A DNA stretch of 64,000 nt from Sphingobium arseniciresistens (GTDB taxonomy: Bacteria; Pseudomonadota; Alphaproteobacteria; Sphingomonadales; Sphingomonadaceae): assembly GCA_029167225.1 (NCBI GenBank), contig JARFNK010000024.1, positions 19,499-83,498 of the forward strand, given 5' to 3'. Of the stretch, positions 27,853 to 36,183 are shown piece by piece. Below the pieces are notes generated by a model that was given only the letters and a program-made list of their open reading frames with translations, was not told the origin of the DNA and ran no database searches. The position numbers were made by a program, and so were the translations under genes. Positions within the stretch are counted from its first letter, which is position 1. Each line of letters opens with the position of its first letter.

Positions 27853-28662
27853 ATGTTCACCAACAAGCTGGCCAGCAATTGCGGCCACGATGCAAAGACC
27901 GTGGTGGAAGCGAGTACGCTGTTCCTGCGCCCGGGGAACGCCAACCACCCGGATATCCTTGCAACTTTGAAAGCCAGCCGATCCCTTTCGCGTTTGCGAG
28001 ACTGGCTGCTGGATTATGCACGTCTGCTTGGTTTTTACGGCGCGCGCTACATCCATGTTGGAAATTTCTGGACCAACGAGCCCGATTCCAGCCCGCATCA
28101 TCCGCTACGCTTTCTGACAACCTCGGCTCGGGATGCGGATGACGCGGACGATTGGCTTGTCCGTGATCCATGCGCTGCGCAGGTGCGCGCAGCCTTCGCG
28201 CCCTTTGCCTACACGACACGAACTAAGGCTGGTCTTGATCCCATCCAACGGATCTGGCTGGAAAATGAGCGAGCCCGCGGCGTGTCTGCCGGCATTATCA
28301 TTCCCGTTCAGGACAGTATCCAGGGACCTGCCTACATCAGCCTGTTCGGGAACGACGAGGCGGGTTCGCGCGACATGGCCGAACGTTGCGGGCCGGACCT
28401 GGCATTCGCCGCGGCGCATTTCCACGCGAAGGCAAAGCAGTTTGTGCCCCTCGCAGATTGGGTCCCTCGCCTCTCTGCCCGAGAGCACCAGGTGCTGCGT
28501 CTGGCTTCGATGGGATACACCTACGCACAAAGCGGAGAAGCGCTCGGCCTATCCGAGAAGGCGATCGATTACCATCTTCGGAATGCGTCGGACAAGCTGG
28601 GAGCGCAATCCAAGCTGCGGGCTGTTGTCCTGGCTTTCGCGCACGGACTTGCGACAGTGTGA
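27853..28662 (+). CDS. LuxR-family transcriptional regulator
   Basis: 269 aa. The sensor domain has WLLDYARLLGFYGARYIHVG and RGVSAGIIIPVQDSIQGPAYISLFG, closely parallel to the regulator at 21743-22558, so the two are paralogues. The C-terminal helix-turn-helix is intact (LSAREHQVLRLASMGYTYAQ, LSEKAIDYHLRNASDKLG). It follows fecR by 117 bp in the same direction and converges on kdsB. No LuxI is present. It may regulate the neighbouring envelope genes or cross-regulate the secretion locus. Confidence 0.88.
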   Translation: MFTNKLASNCGHDAKTVVEASTLFLRPGNANHPDILATLKASRSLSRLRDWLLDYARLLGFYGARYIHVGNFWTNEPDSSPHHPLRFLTTSARDADDADDWLVRDPCAAQVRAAFAPFAYTTRTKAGLDPIQRIWLENERARGVSAGIIIPVQDSIQGPAYISLFGNDEAGSRDMAERCGPDLAFAAAHFHAKAKQFVPLADWVPRLSAREHQVLRLASMGYTYAQSGEALGLSEKAIDYHLRNASDKLGAQSKLRAVVLAFAHGLATV

Positions 28663-28705
28663 AGCGGTGACAACGGAAAGCGACCTGAGAACAAATCAGG
28701 ATACT

Positions 28706-29491
28706 TCAGTGCAGGTGGCGCTCCACTAAGGCAGCTTCGACAGACACGAGATCGGATGGGCAGTCGACCTCCCATACCCCGCCGGGCGGTGTACCGACTT
28801 CGATCATACGGATCGGTATTCCTGCGTCCAGGAAGCGTAGTTGCTCCAGGCCTTCGGTTTCCTCGAAGACGGACGGCTCGAGGCCCGGATAGTGCATGAG
28901 AGCATCACGGCGATATCCGAAAACACCAACATGGAGATAGACGGGTGGGCGGGCCATGCGCTCAGGTACGAACGGAATGATGCTCCGGGAAAAGTAGAGC
29001 GCGTCGAAATTTCTGTCGAAGACGACTGTGGTCGCACGGGAGCGTCCCGCCGTCTCATCAACACGAAGACAATCCGCTGCCACCGGAGAGCAGCGAACCA
29101 TTGTGGTCGCCACCTCTACGCAAGGCGCGTCATGCATGGTTTGAATCAATGCCTCAACCGCCAATGGCGGAGTGAGTGGTGCGTCGCCCTGGAAGTTCAC
29201 AATGAGATCGGATTTGATGTCGGCAGCCAACACCGCCTCTGTACACCGCTCGGTTCCGTTGCGACAATCAGAGGAGGTCATTACCACCCGCGCACCGAAC
29301 TGCTCCGCGGCATCCCGAATGCGAATATCATCGGTGGCGATCCAAATCTCGTCGACGCCGTTTACGCGGTTCGCGGCCTCCCAGCTTCGCAGCAGCAAGC
29401 TCTTCGGCGCGCCCGACACACCTCGCAGTTCTGCAAGGGATTTCCCAGGAAATCGTGTCGACCCGAAACGTGCAGGTATGATGATCGCCAC
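28706..29491 (-). CDS. kdsB: 3-deoxy-manno-octulosonate cytidylyltransferase-like
   Basis: 261 aa from the GTG at 29491 (GAGGA 8 bases upstream); the open frame continues to 29539 but KdsB proteins begin with this VAIIIPARFGSTRFPGKSL motif. KdsB activates Kdo to CMP-Kdo for lipid A-core assembly in the cytoplasm. Visible motifs: SDCRNGTERCTEA, VNFQGDAPL (metal Asp kept; the usual GDEP is GDAP), YLHVGVFGYRRDAL, and VWEVDCPSDL with the second metal-site Asp. The Glu-to-Ala change and other differences mark it as divergent, so the substrate may not be plain Kdo. A CBS-domain remnant of a Kdo-pathway isomerase lies directly upstream. Confidence 0.8.
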   Translation of the reverse strand: MAIIIPARFGSTRFPGKSLAELRGVSGAPKSLLLRSWEAANRVNGVDEIWIATDDIRIRDAAEQFGARVVMTSSDCRNGTERCTEAVLAADIKSDLIVNFQGDAPLTPPLAVEALIQTMHDAPCVEVATTMVRCSPVAADCLRVDETAGRSRATTVVFDRNFDALYFSRSIIPFVPERMARPPVYLHVGVFGYRRDALMHYPGLEPSVFEETEGLEQLRFLDAGIPIRMIEVGTPPGGVWEVDCPSDLVSVEAALVERHLH

Positions 29492-29539
29492 ACCGCGATC
29501 CTCACACGTGAATTCCTTGCCCCCGACTACGCGCAACAT

Positions 29540-29812
29540 TCAGGCAACCCCTTGACGCAAGACATCGTGAATGTGAACAAGCCCGACCACTTGCCCGCCG
29601 ATCAAGTCCGCCAGCACAAGCAACAAGGTGATCCGGGACTGCGACATAGCACCAAAGGCATCGCGCGCCAGAGCGCCGGATACAAGGGGGCGCGACTGAC
29701 GGCCCACTGCCATGACCGAGGCGGAATCATCCTCTATCGCACGGGTCACGGACATGATCGCACGTTCCTTTTCCTCGGCCAGCACCACACAAGCATCATA
29801 GCCATGAGGCAC
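29540..29812 (-). pseudogene. CBS-domain remnant of KdsD/KpsF-type arabinose-5-phosphate isomerase
   Basis: The 90-codon frame ends in AMSQSRITLLLVL and GQVVGLVHIHDVLRQGVA, which match the final CBS repeat and C-terminus of KdsD/KpsF/GutQ isomerases (normally ~320 aa, SIS domain plus two CBS repeats). The SIS domain and the first CBS repeat are absent; upstream DNA to 29918 shows no continuation. The fragment precedes kdsB by 48 bp on the same strand, an arrangement that fits a former kdsD-kdsB pair. It could still be a small expressed CBS protein, but a decayed gene is more likely. The family call is from memory of the C-terminal motif. Confidence 0.6.
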
Positions 29813-29918
29813 GCTAATCGATCAGCGAGACCATCAAACTAGGAGAATCCACAGTCAGTTATGGATTATTTGGGTAGCGCTTCCCGAGAATCCCGGAAGA
29901 TCGGCGCGAGCCGGCTTT

Positions 29919-30761
29919 TCACAAACCCGCAGTGGGTTTCTGCCGATTGAATAGTTCAAACCAGTCCTTCATCGCGGCGGCCGCTTCGTCAGATAATGCG
30001 ACATATACGCGACGCTTGTCGTTCTCGTCAGCTCTACGGACAAGTATCCCCTTCTCCGTCAGGTTCTTGATCCAGCGCAGCGCAGTTGTAGCTGGAACAG
30101 ACGCGGCCATGCAGAGGCTGGAAGTTAGAATCTCGGTCCCGCGCAGGCGTGCTTCCATCAGATCAAGCATCATATCCCAGGCGGGTTCTGCGAACAGATT
30201 GTCTTCGGAAAACTCGGTTCGCGCCCGTCGCATACGCAATATGAACTGAATTTCGCTCACAATGCCCGCTTCGACTTCAGAATCTGAGCGCGTCAGGTCG
30301 GATTTCTCGGCGGGCATGTCCAGGGTATGGACAGACAAATTTCCATCCACTGGGACGGATCCAAGGCCGCAAGCCGGTGCTATCTCCGGTACGACGAAAC
30401 TCCCCGAAACGAAAATCTGCTCGTTCAGCGAATCGTGCGCCGGAAAAATCCGGGCATCCGGACAACTACAAGCTGGCGCGATGTCCAAGGGCAAAACGCC
30501 GCCCTCCACCGCCGATAAGTGGATGGTCAACATCGTATCTCGGCCAGCGTCCAGCGGCGCTGCCATGCGTGGGGCCGACACAACGAGGAGGCCTGTTTCG
30601 CTTATGCACATACGCACACACCATTCCCAGTTGAGCGATTCCACCCTCACCATAAGAGCAGCCGATGCATTGACGGAAGTCAAATACTTCTGAAGAAAAT
30701 CAACAGAGAGTCCCACGCCGCAAGCATTTCTGTCACGCGCATGTAATATAGAATCAACCAT
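29919..30761 (-). CDS. MarR-like winged-helix regulator with N-terminal extension
   Basis: 280 aa in the longest frame. The C-terminal ~120 residues form a MarR-type winged helix (AWDMMLDLMEARLRG, MAASVPATTALRWIKNLTEKGILVRRADENDKRRVYVALS). The N-terminal ~150 residues have no family I recognise and contain Cys-rich patches (APACSCPDARIF). The start is uncertain: the first codons overlap an AT-rich TATATT stretch that could be a -10 box, so an ATG at 30653 is possible. Divergent from the prepilin peptidase gene, with only 34 bp between the start codons chosen here. Confidence 0.7.
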   Translation of the reverse strand: MVDSILHARDRNACGVGLSVDFLQKYLTSVNASAALMVRVESLNWEWCVRMCISETGLLVVSAPRMAAPLDAGRDTMLTIHLSAVEGGVLPLDIAPACSCPDARIFPAHDSLNEQIFVSGSFVVPEIAPACGLGSVPVDGNLSVHTLDMPAEKSDLTRSDSEVEAGIVSEIQFILRMRRARTEFSEDNLFAEPAWDMMLDLMEARLRGTEILTSSLCMAASVPATTALRWIKNLTEKGILVRRADENDKRRVYVALSDEAAAAMKDWFELFNRQKPTAGL

Positions 30762-30795
30762 ACGAGTGATCAGAGAAACGAAGCTGCCCTACCTG

Positions 30796-31560
30796 ATGAT
30801 CGACCTTGCACCAGATCTCCGACTGATCGCCGCGCTTGGCCTTGTCGGAGCTCTCGTTGGAAGTTTCATCGCCGCGGCGGTAATACGCTGGGGCACCGGA
30901 CAACCCATCGTTGTGGACCGCTCGCGTTGCGATCATTGCGCCCGCGTCCTGTCCCCCGCCGAACTCATTCCGCTGCTCAGCGCGATTATCTCTCGGTTTC
31001 GATGCCGTACATGCAACGCGCCAATCGACGCGTTGCATTGGCAGATAGAGACGGCCGCATGTCTTGTCGGTATTCTCGCAGGAATGGTCGCCTCAGGTAC
31101 GCCCGCAGTCGCAGGCGCCATATTCGGATGGCAACTCCTTGCGCTCGGTTCGATCGATCTACGCCACTTCATCCTGCCCAATCTCCTGACGGCGGGCCTT
31201 GCCATCACCGGTCTTGCAGCGAGCCTCGTCGGTGCCGGGGTTGGCACGAACGAGAGCCTTGTCGGTGGCCTTGTCGGTTTCCTATCCCTCTGGCTGGTAA
31301 AACATGGCTATCGGCGGCTGCGTGGCCGAGATGGACTGGGCGGCGGCGACCCCAAGCTATTCGGCGGGATCGGCTGTTGGCTGGGTTGGCAGACACTGCC
31401 TCACATATTGCTAGGAGCCAGCCTGATCGGCCTGATTGCTGCCGTGGCCATCTTCAGAGATGGAGAGGAGCCGCTTTCAAGCCGAAGGTTACCATTTGGC
31501 ATCTGCCTGGCCGTTGGCGGTTTCACCGTCTGGATCGCCCTCCAAATGGGCCGAATTTGA
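30796..31560 (+). CDS. A24-family prepilin peptidase (PilD/GspO-like)
   Basis: 254 aa from ATG 30796 (GTG 30766 is an in-frame alternative). Polytopic inner-membrane aspartic protease that cleaves and N-methylates type IV prepilins or pseudopilins. Two CxxC pairs in the cytoplasmic loop (CDHC, CRTC) form the usual zinc site; the catalytic Asp residues are in GSIDLRHFILPN and in GGGDPKLFGGIG (GxGD-type motif). About seven hydrophobic helices. No pilin or secretion genes are nearby, so it is an orphan here; substrates must lie elsewhere. Confidence 0.9.
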   Translation: MIDLAPDLRLIAALGLVGALVGSFIAAAVIRWGTGQPIVVDRSRCDHCARVLSPAELIPLLSAIISRFRCRTCNAPIDALHWQIETAACLVGILAGMVASGTPAVAGAIFGWQLLALGSIDLRHFILPNLLTAGLAITGLAASLVGAGVGTNESLVGGLVGFLSLWLVKHGYRRLRGRDGLGGGDPKLFGGIGCWLGWQTLPHILLGASLIGLIAAVAIFRDGEEPLSSRRLPFGICLAVGGFTVWIALQMGRI

Positions 31561-31577
31561 CTGCAAGCTTTGCAGTC

Positions 31578-31828
31578 TCAGAATCTTTTGTCCGTCCGCG
31601 AGCAATCTGGATGATAATTCTTTGCCAAGATTGCTCCGGCGCGTGTCCCACTTAATGAGGCCTGAAAGTTCTTTGCTGAAGGCCTGACGTCTGCGGGCAC
31701 CACGCTCTTCAAATGCAAGGACATTCATGGGGACAACGAGCACGATAAGCACGCGTGGGCGGTTTATTGCGCTTGCCGAATTTCCGACACGTTCTATGCG
31801 ATGCAACCCTTTCTCATACAGCAGAATA
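31578..31828 (+). repeat. Direct repeat, left copy (~250 bp)
   Basis: Closely matches 33381-33630 over its full length, with scattered substitutions and one single-base indel in the run of G after ATG. The conserved blocks include ATCTGGATGATAATT, GGCGCGTGTCCCACTTAATG and CAAATGCAAGGACATTCATG. In the right copy this sequence is the upstream region plus first ~34 codons of the flavoprotein gene at 33528. It begins 17 bp after the prepilin peptidase stop. Divergence shows that the duplication is not recent. Confidence 0.9.
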
Positions 31829-31842
31829 CTCTTAACGGCTAA
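31727..31842 (+). pseudogene. Truncated copy of the flavoprotein N-terminus
   Basis: Read one base out of the ATG frame, this segment encodes GDNEHDKHAWAVYCACRISD and continues to NTLNG then stop, matching the first ~34 residues of the protein encoded at 33528-35087. One G is missing after the ATG, breaking the frame, and the homology ends at about 31828. It is a dead 5-prime fragment left by the duplication. Confidence 0.75.
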
Positions 31843-31926
31843 GCACGGCGGTGTGACGAACCACGGCCCAGGCGGTTACGGACTCAGCGTCACCATATTG
31901 TCAATCAAGCGCCATAGAAAACCGGT

Positions 31927-32670
31927 ATGAGCTTACGACATCTGCCTTCATGCGCCGCAATCTTCCTCTCAGCGCTCCCGGTCGTGGCTTTCGCTCAGAG
32001 CGGATGGCAGGCCGTGAATGGCGATGGCGCCTGCACGCAGGTCGCTCTGCCTACCGAGACCATGCCCACCATGGTCGGCCTCACGAGCAATGGCGGCCCC
32101 ATGGTGATGGTGACCTTTGCCTCCAAAGCGATGCCGCAACTCGGCCCGGGCGACAATTATCAGGGGCTGATGCGCTTCGATGAAGGCGAAGCGAAGTCCA
32201 TTGCGATTGTGCAGCGCCCCGACAATGAAACGGTGATGGTGGCAATGATGCTGCGTGCCGAGCATCTCGACGTCCTCGCGCGCTCACAGTCGATCCATGT
32301 GCGCCTCGATGGTCGTCGCCTGACCGATGTTGCGCCACCGGGGCGGGCTCAGGCCGTCGCGGCACTGCGCACCTGCCTTGCCGCACTCTCCAAAGGAGGA
32401 AGCGCAGCAGCCCGTCCCTCGCGCCCGCCGTCAGCGCCACGCAGTTCGACAGATGAGGCCCTTGCCGCCGCTGCTGCTGCCGGCGATCACGCCGCGCGTG
32501 GAGAGCCGCGCTCTGCACCCCGGCAAAGCGCGCAGGCGCCCGGCACTTATCCGCAGGGCGATGCCGACAGGCTTCTCATGATGATGCGCATGAACAATCG
32601 GCTGATGAACAACGGCGGCGACATGGCCGATCCGTCCATGGGCGCAGTGATGCACGGACTGGAATATTGA
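31927..32670 (+). CDS. Exported protein of unknown function, paralogue 1
   Basis: 247 aa. Signal peptide (LPSCAAIFLSALPVVAFAQS). The mature part to about residue 155 has one Cys pair candidate (DGACTQV, LRTCLAAL) and ends in ARSQSIHVRLDGRRLTD. The C-terminal ~90 residues are low-complexity Ala/Pro/Ser plus a Met-rich tail (RLLMMMRMNNRLMNN). The 32673-33164 product shares the LDVLARSQSIHVRLDG / LQDVAKSQSFLIRLDG block, the terminal Cys and the overall plan, so the two are tandem paralogues. No family is recognised. The genes sit between the two copies of the direct repeat. Confidence 0.75.
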   Translation: MSLRHLPSCAAIFLSALPVVAFAQSGWQAVNGDGACTQVALPTETMPTMVGLTSNGGPMVMVTFASKAMPQLGPGDNYQGLMRFDEGEAKSIAIVQRPDNETVMVAMMLRAEHLDVLARSQSIHVRLDGRRLTDVAPPGRAQAVAALRTCLAALSKGGSAAARPSRPPSAPRSSTDEALAAAAAAGDHAARGEPRSAPRQSAQAPGTYPQGDADRLLMMMRMNNRLMNNGGDMADPSMGAVMHGLEY

Positions 32671-32672
32671 GC

Positions 32673-33164
32673 ATGAAATCGAATGTCGCACGGGGCGTGC
32701 TTGGCCTGCTTCTCGGCGCCCTGATCGCCACGCCCGCGGCGGCACAACAGCTTCAATCGTGGCGGATCACCAGCACCCAAGGCACCTGCGGGGTGCAGAC
32801 GACGATGGATATGCAGCGGATTCCGACCGCTGGATTGGGTATCTTTGCCGAACGGCGCGATCGTTTCCAGATCATGATGAGCGGCAATATGTCCTCCGAC
32901 TCCCCGCCGAAAACCGGCGAAGTCGTGTTCGCCGGGAGGCGGGCACCCATATTGGACATTCAATTCGTGCGCGTGCCGAGCCGCAATTCGCTGCTGGACG
33001 ACACCTTCCGCCTCATCGTCCATCTCGACACTGAATATCTTCAGGATGTGGCTAAGTCGCAAAGCTTTCTGATCCGCCTCGACGGCAGTGATTTCGCGCC
33101 TTTCACGCTATCCGAACGCGGACAAGTCGTCGCCTATATGGCCCGATGCATGGCGCAGATGTAA
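32673..33164 (+). CDS. Exported protein of unknown function, paralogue 2
   Basis: 163 aa from ATG 32673, two bases after the upstream stop, so cotranslated. Signal peptide (GVLGLLLGALIATPAAAQQ). The mature domain has Cys residues near each end (TQGTCGVQT, MARCMAQM), suggesting a disulphide, and the block YLQDVAKSQSFLIRLDGSDF shared with the preceding gene. It lacks the low-complexity tail of its paralogue. Periplasmic or secreted; function unknown. Confidence 0.75.
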   Translation: MKSNVARGVLGLLLGALIATPAAAQQLQSWRITSTQGTCGVQTTMDMQRIPTAGLGIFAERRDRFQIMMSGNMSSDSPPKTGEVVFAGRRAPILDIQFVRVPSRNSLLDDTFRLIVHLDTEYLQDVAKSQSFLIRLDGSDFAPFTLSERGQVVAYMARCMAQM

Positions 33165-33380
33165 GATTGCGCCGCTACCGAGCGCCTGCCAGGCCAACAT
33201 GGTCTGAAGCAACGCTGATTTTCTGGACGGGCTGTCATACTGCACCCGACTTGAAGGACCTATACGGGAATGCGGCAAGACACTAAGCCTGAAGAGCTGA
33301 GCGCATTGCCGCCACCATCCGACACAATCTCGCTCTCCGCGTCCCCTTGCCTCCTTCCCCCCGCGCTTTCAGGCTCAGTT
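33165..33380. other. Non-coding spacer with transglycosylase-end similarity
   Basis: 216 bp with no convincing gene. Bases 33351-33377 match 36759-36785 except at one position. The latter encodes, on the minus strand, the EPESAGGRR end of the lytic transglycosylase and its stop. The copy here is therefore a likely fragment of a transglycosylase gene end. Confidence 0.5.
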
Positions 33381-33630
33381 TCAGAATCTTTTAGCCGTCG
33401 CAAGCCATCTGGATGATAATTTTTTGCCAAGAATGCTCCGGCGCGTGTCCCACTTAATGAGGCCTGAAAGCTCTTTGCCGAAAGCCTGACGTTTCGGGCA
33501 CCACGCTCTTCAAATGCAAGGACATTCATGGGGGACAACGAGCACGATAAGCGGGCGTGGGCGGTTTATTGCGCTTGCCGGATTTCCGACACGCTCTACG
33601 CGATGAATCCCTTCCTCACACAGCAAAATT
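33381..33630 (+). repeat. Direct repeat, right copy (~250 bp)
   Basis: Partner of 31578-31828, offset about 1803 bp. It covers the upstream region and first ~34 codons of the flavoprotein gene. Together the copies bracket the paralogous secreted-protein pair, as expected from a tandem duplication followed by insertion, or from cassette insertion with target duplication. Confidence 0.9.
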
Positions 33631-35087
33631 TCTACTCCCAGCAGCTACGCGCCCTTGCGCTCGTGTCCGTTATCGCCGGAAAGCGACTTCTGCCCGGCCG
33701 GCGAAATGTTTGCATCGTGGGCGCCGGTGTTGCAGGCAGAACGCTCGCAGCCGGCTTTACGAGTGTCGGGGCAAGCGTCAGGCTGATTGAAGCCCGAACG
33801 ACGCCGTTCGAGCAATATCGGGACGCTACCCATCGGGAGCTTCATCCGAACATCATATTCTGGCCGAAGCAGCAACCAACGCCGGCGACCGCCCTGCCCT
33901 TTCTGAACTGGGCGCAGTCTCAGGCTGATATGGTAGTCGAGGACATCCTCGATGAATGGCAACGCGGCTTTGGCCCAAAGGTCGATCTGGTCCACGACAA
34001 AGTCATCCGGCTGCATCAAACTGCCAGTGGCGTTTTGCTCGAACTGCAGAGTGGTGCAAATGTCGAGGCGGATATCGCCGTCCTCGCCACGGGCTTCAAG
34101 ACAGAGCGCAGTTTGGGCCCGCTGAAATCGCCGAGCTACTGGTCGCCCAACGCCATTGCCGATGATGGGCAGGCCGTTCTTGTCAGCGGCACAGGTGATG
34201 GTGGTCTCATCGACGTGCTCTCCCCCATATTGGGCACCAAGGTCACGCGCGCCGCCCATATGCTGGCTGTCGCATTGACGGATAGTGAAGTCAGACACGA
34301 TATCCTGGAAGTCGAGGCCGAGCGCGCGCTGCATCGGATCGCGGGAACGGGCGACAGCACTGACCCATGCGAGTTCTATCGCAAGGTGGTTTTCAGCCAC
34401 GAGACACAGGGGAAGTTGTCATCGTTTGCCGGAGCGCAAGACCGTCCCTCCAATCGTAAGATCACGCTCCTGTACCGGTCGACCAGCCCCTATTCATTCA
34501 CCGCTGCCCCTATAAACAAGCTGCTGCTCGCCTACTTCAGCAACGGAACAAGGCGATATGTGACAGCCGTCAAAGGGGAGCTCGAAGTCGAGGAGGATCA
34601 ATGCAAGATGATACCCGACAACGACATCTGTGCGCCCGTTGATCCTCCATCTGAATTCGATCGCGTCATCGTTCGCCATGGCGCAGAGCCGGCGGCGGCC
34701 GACCTGTTGACCGCCACGGAGCTCGCCGGGCTTCGGGATAAGGCGATCGAGCATTCCGCCGCAGCCGATGTGAGCGACTACGACAGGGACGTGTTTCGCT
34801 GGACGAACGACGGCATGGGAAAGTCGGGCGTTTCTCTCGAAACTCTGCCGCGAATGGTACGAAAGACGTTACTCCATATCGGCCGGGCCTATGGGCTGGA
34901 TTTCCAGACCACTATCATTGTGGACGACTGCTTTACCAACGGCCGTCCGATCAAGGTTGTCCTTGATGCCGAGGATAGACGCAAAGCCGAACAGTTGCGC
35001 CTGTTCCCGCTCCGTGTAGGCCCGGCGTCTGTCCAGGTCGCTCCCGTCAACATCCATCGTAACAGGCCTCCCAATGACGAAGCGTAG
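33528..35087 (+). CDS. FAD/NAD(P)-binding protein
   Basis: 519 aa. After a ~55-residue helical N-terminus (also present as the broken duplicate at 31727), residues 60-95 form a Rossmann dinucleotide site (NVCIVGAGVAGRTLAAGF ending VRLIEA, GxGxxG plus acidic residue). A later VEADIAVLATGFKTERSLG matches the second NAD(P)/FAD contact seen in two-dinucleotide-binding flavoproteins. The C-terminal ~250 residues are unfamiliar. The stop overlaps the next gene by 14 bp, so the pair is coupled. Substrate unknown. A metabolic oxidoreductase is possible, but pairing with a protease-like protein in an accessory region points to a conflict or signalling role (inference). Confidence 0.75.
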   Translation: MGDNEHDKRAWAVYCACRISDTLYAMNPFLTQQNFYSQQLRALALVSVIAGKRLLPGRRNVCIVGAGVAGRTLAAGFTSVGASVRLIEARTTPFEQYRDATHRELHPNIIFWPKQQPTPATALPFLNWAQSQADMVVEDILDEWQRGFGPKVDLVHDKVIRLHQTASGVLLELQSGANVEADIAVLATGFKTERSLGPLKSPSYWSPNAIADDGQAVLVSGTGDGGLIDVLSPILGTKVTRAAHMLAVALTDSEVRHDILEVEAERALHRIAGTGDSTDPCEFYRKVVFSHETQGKLSSFAGAQDRPSNRKITLLYRSTSPYSFTAAPINKLLLAYFSNGTRRYVTAVKGELEVEEDQCKMIPDNDICAPVDPPSEFDRVIVRHGAEPAAADLLTATELAGLRDKAIEHSAAADVSDYDRDVFRWTNDGMGKSGVSLETLPRMVRKTLLHIGRAYGLDFQTTIIVDDCFTNGRPIKVVLDAEDRRKAEQLRLFPLRVGPASVQVAPVNIHRNRPPNDEA

Positions 35088-35919
35088 CGGTCTTTCAGAA
35101 CCTAGCCGGGTCGCCAACAACGCCCTCCGGCTCGGCACCATCATCAAGATCGGCATCGTCGGAGACGGCGATGCTCGCATGATGATTTCCGCCATTTTCA
35201 CACGCGAAGACTGTGAGGATGATAGTCTCTATCTTCTTCTGACGGCGCACTCGCATCTGCTGCCGAGCGCCGAGGAAGTCTCTTGCACATTGATCCGGGG
35301 CCCTGGGAAACAGCGGCTCGCGCTGGGTGCGATGGTCCCACCCGATAGAGTCCTGGGTCCAGAGAGTTCCAAGCTCGGCTTCCACGTCCTTCGCCTCGAT
35401 GCAACCCCGCTATTCGAGAAACCCAGAGAGACCGCCAAACCCCTCGCGACAGTCCGCAACTTCCGTGAGGGGATCTGGAGCGATGGCCTGTTCCATGTTC
35501 GACGATTGAACGATCCCACCTGGACGGATCCCGATTTCAGGGATGACGTCGGCGGAGGCTCAAGTCGAACGAACCGCCAACTGTCGAGGCCGGTGATCAA
35601 TCGTAAGGGGCGGGTCGCTGGTGACCTGGACGAGGTGCGCATCCCCGATCTCGGCACGACGCTCTACTATTCCTACTGCGGCCTCGTCACCCGCGGCCGC
35701 AATCGCCCGCTCGCAGAACCTCAGGCGCTGGGCGCGCCAGTCATTTCCGAATCCGGCGCGCTGTCCGCGATCATCGTTGGCGCGGCCGATCAGGAAACGC
35801 TCGTCTTCCCGGTGGAGGAGCTGCGTAGAGGCCGGCCGATCGAGTTCGTAACGCTTGGAGAGGATTGGCCAAAGGTTAAAATCGCCAATTCAACCCGTTC
35901 TGTGAACAATTCTAGCTGA
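35074..35919 (+). CDS. Trypsin-fold-like protein lacking catalytic residues
   Basis: 281 aa. The layout suggests a chymotrypsin-type fold: LYLLLTAHSHLLP in the position of the LTAAH motif, GFHVLRLDATP where active enzymes have D(I/V)ALL, and ALGAPVISESGALSAIIVGA where GxSGxP is expected. The nucleophile Ser and the Asp appear replaced, so it would be a pseudoprotease, if the fold call is right. No signal peptide, so cytoplasmic. It overlaps the flavoprotein gene by 14 bp and should form a two-gene unit with it. Fold assignment is from pattern only. Confidence 0.55.
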   Translation: MTKRSGLSEPSRVANNALRLGTIIKIGIVGDGDARMMISAIFTREDCEDDSLYLLLTAHSHLLPSAEEVSCTLIRGPGKQRLALGAMVPPDRVLGPESSKLGFHVLRLDATPLFEKPRETAKPLATVRNFREGIWSDGLFHVRRLNDPTWTDPDFRDDVGGGSSRTNRQLSRPVINRKGRVAGDLDEVRIPDLGTTLYYSYCGLVTRGRNRPLAEPQALGAPVISESGALSAIIVGAADQETLVFPVEELRRGRPIEFVTLGEDWPKVKIANSTRSVNNSS

Positions 35920-36183
35920 AGGCGCTTTTCACCCCACCTTTCACGAGCCGGCGCTTGCGTCTGAAAATATGCGACGCTTGAGGAGCGCATCTGCTCTTGC
36001 TTCAGCACTGATCGACGTCCCTCAGATCAAGCGACCCCATCGATGCAATCAGCGTCAGGTCTCGAGCCGGCCCATCCTGCGCGAAGATCCTGAGAACTCC
36101 CAACCGTCTTGCCCGTGCAACATCGCTCCCCTAATTGTCAGACAGTCGACCAAAGACAGGGGGTTGTATAAAGGGAAACCACC

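Noticed and set aside
28841-29842. 333-codon plus-strand frame opposite kdsB
   Set aside because: The minus strand has the full KdsB motif series; this frame has none.
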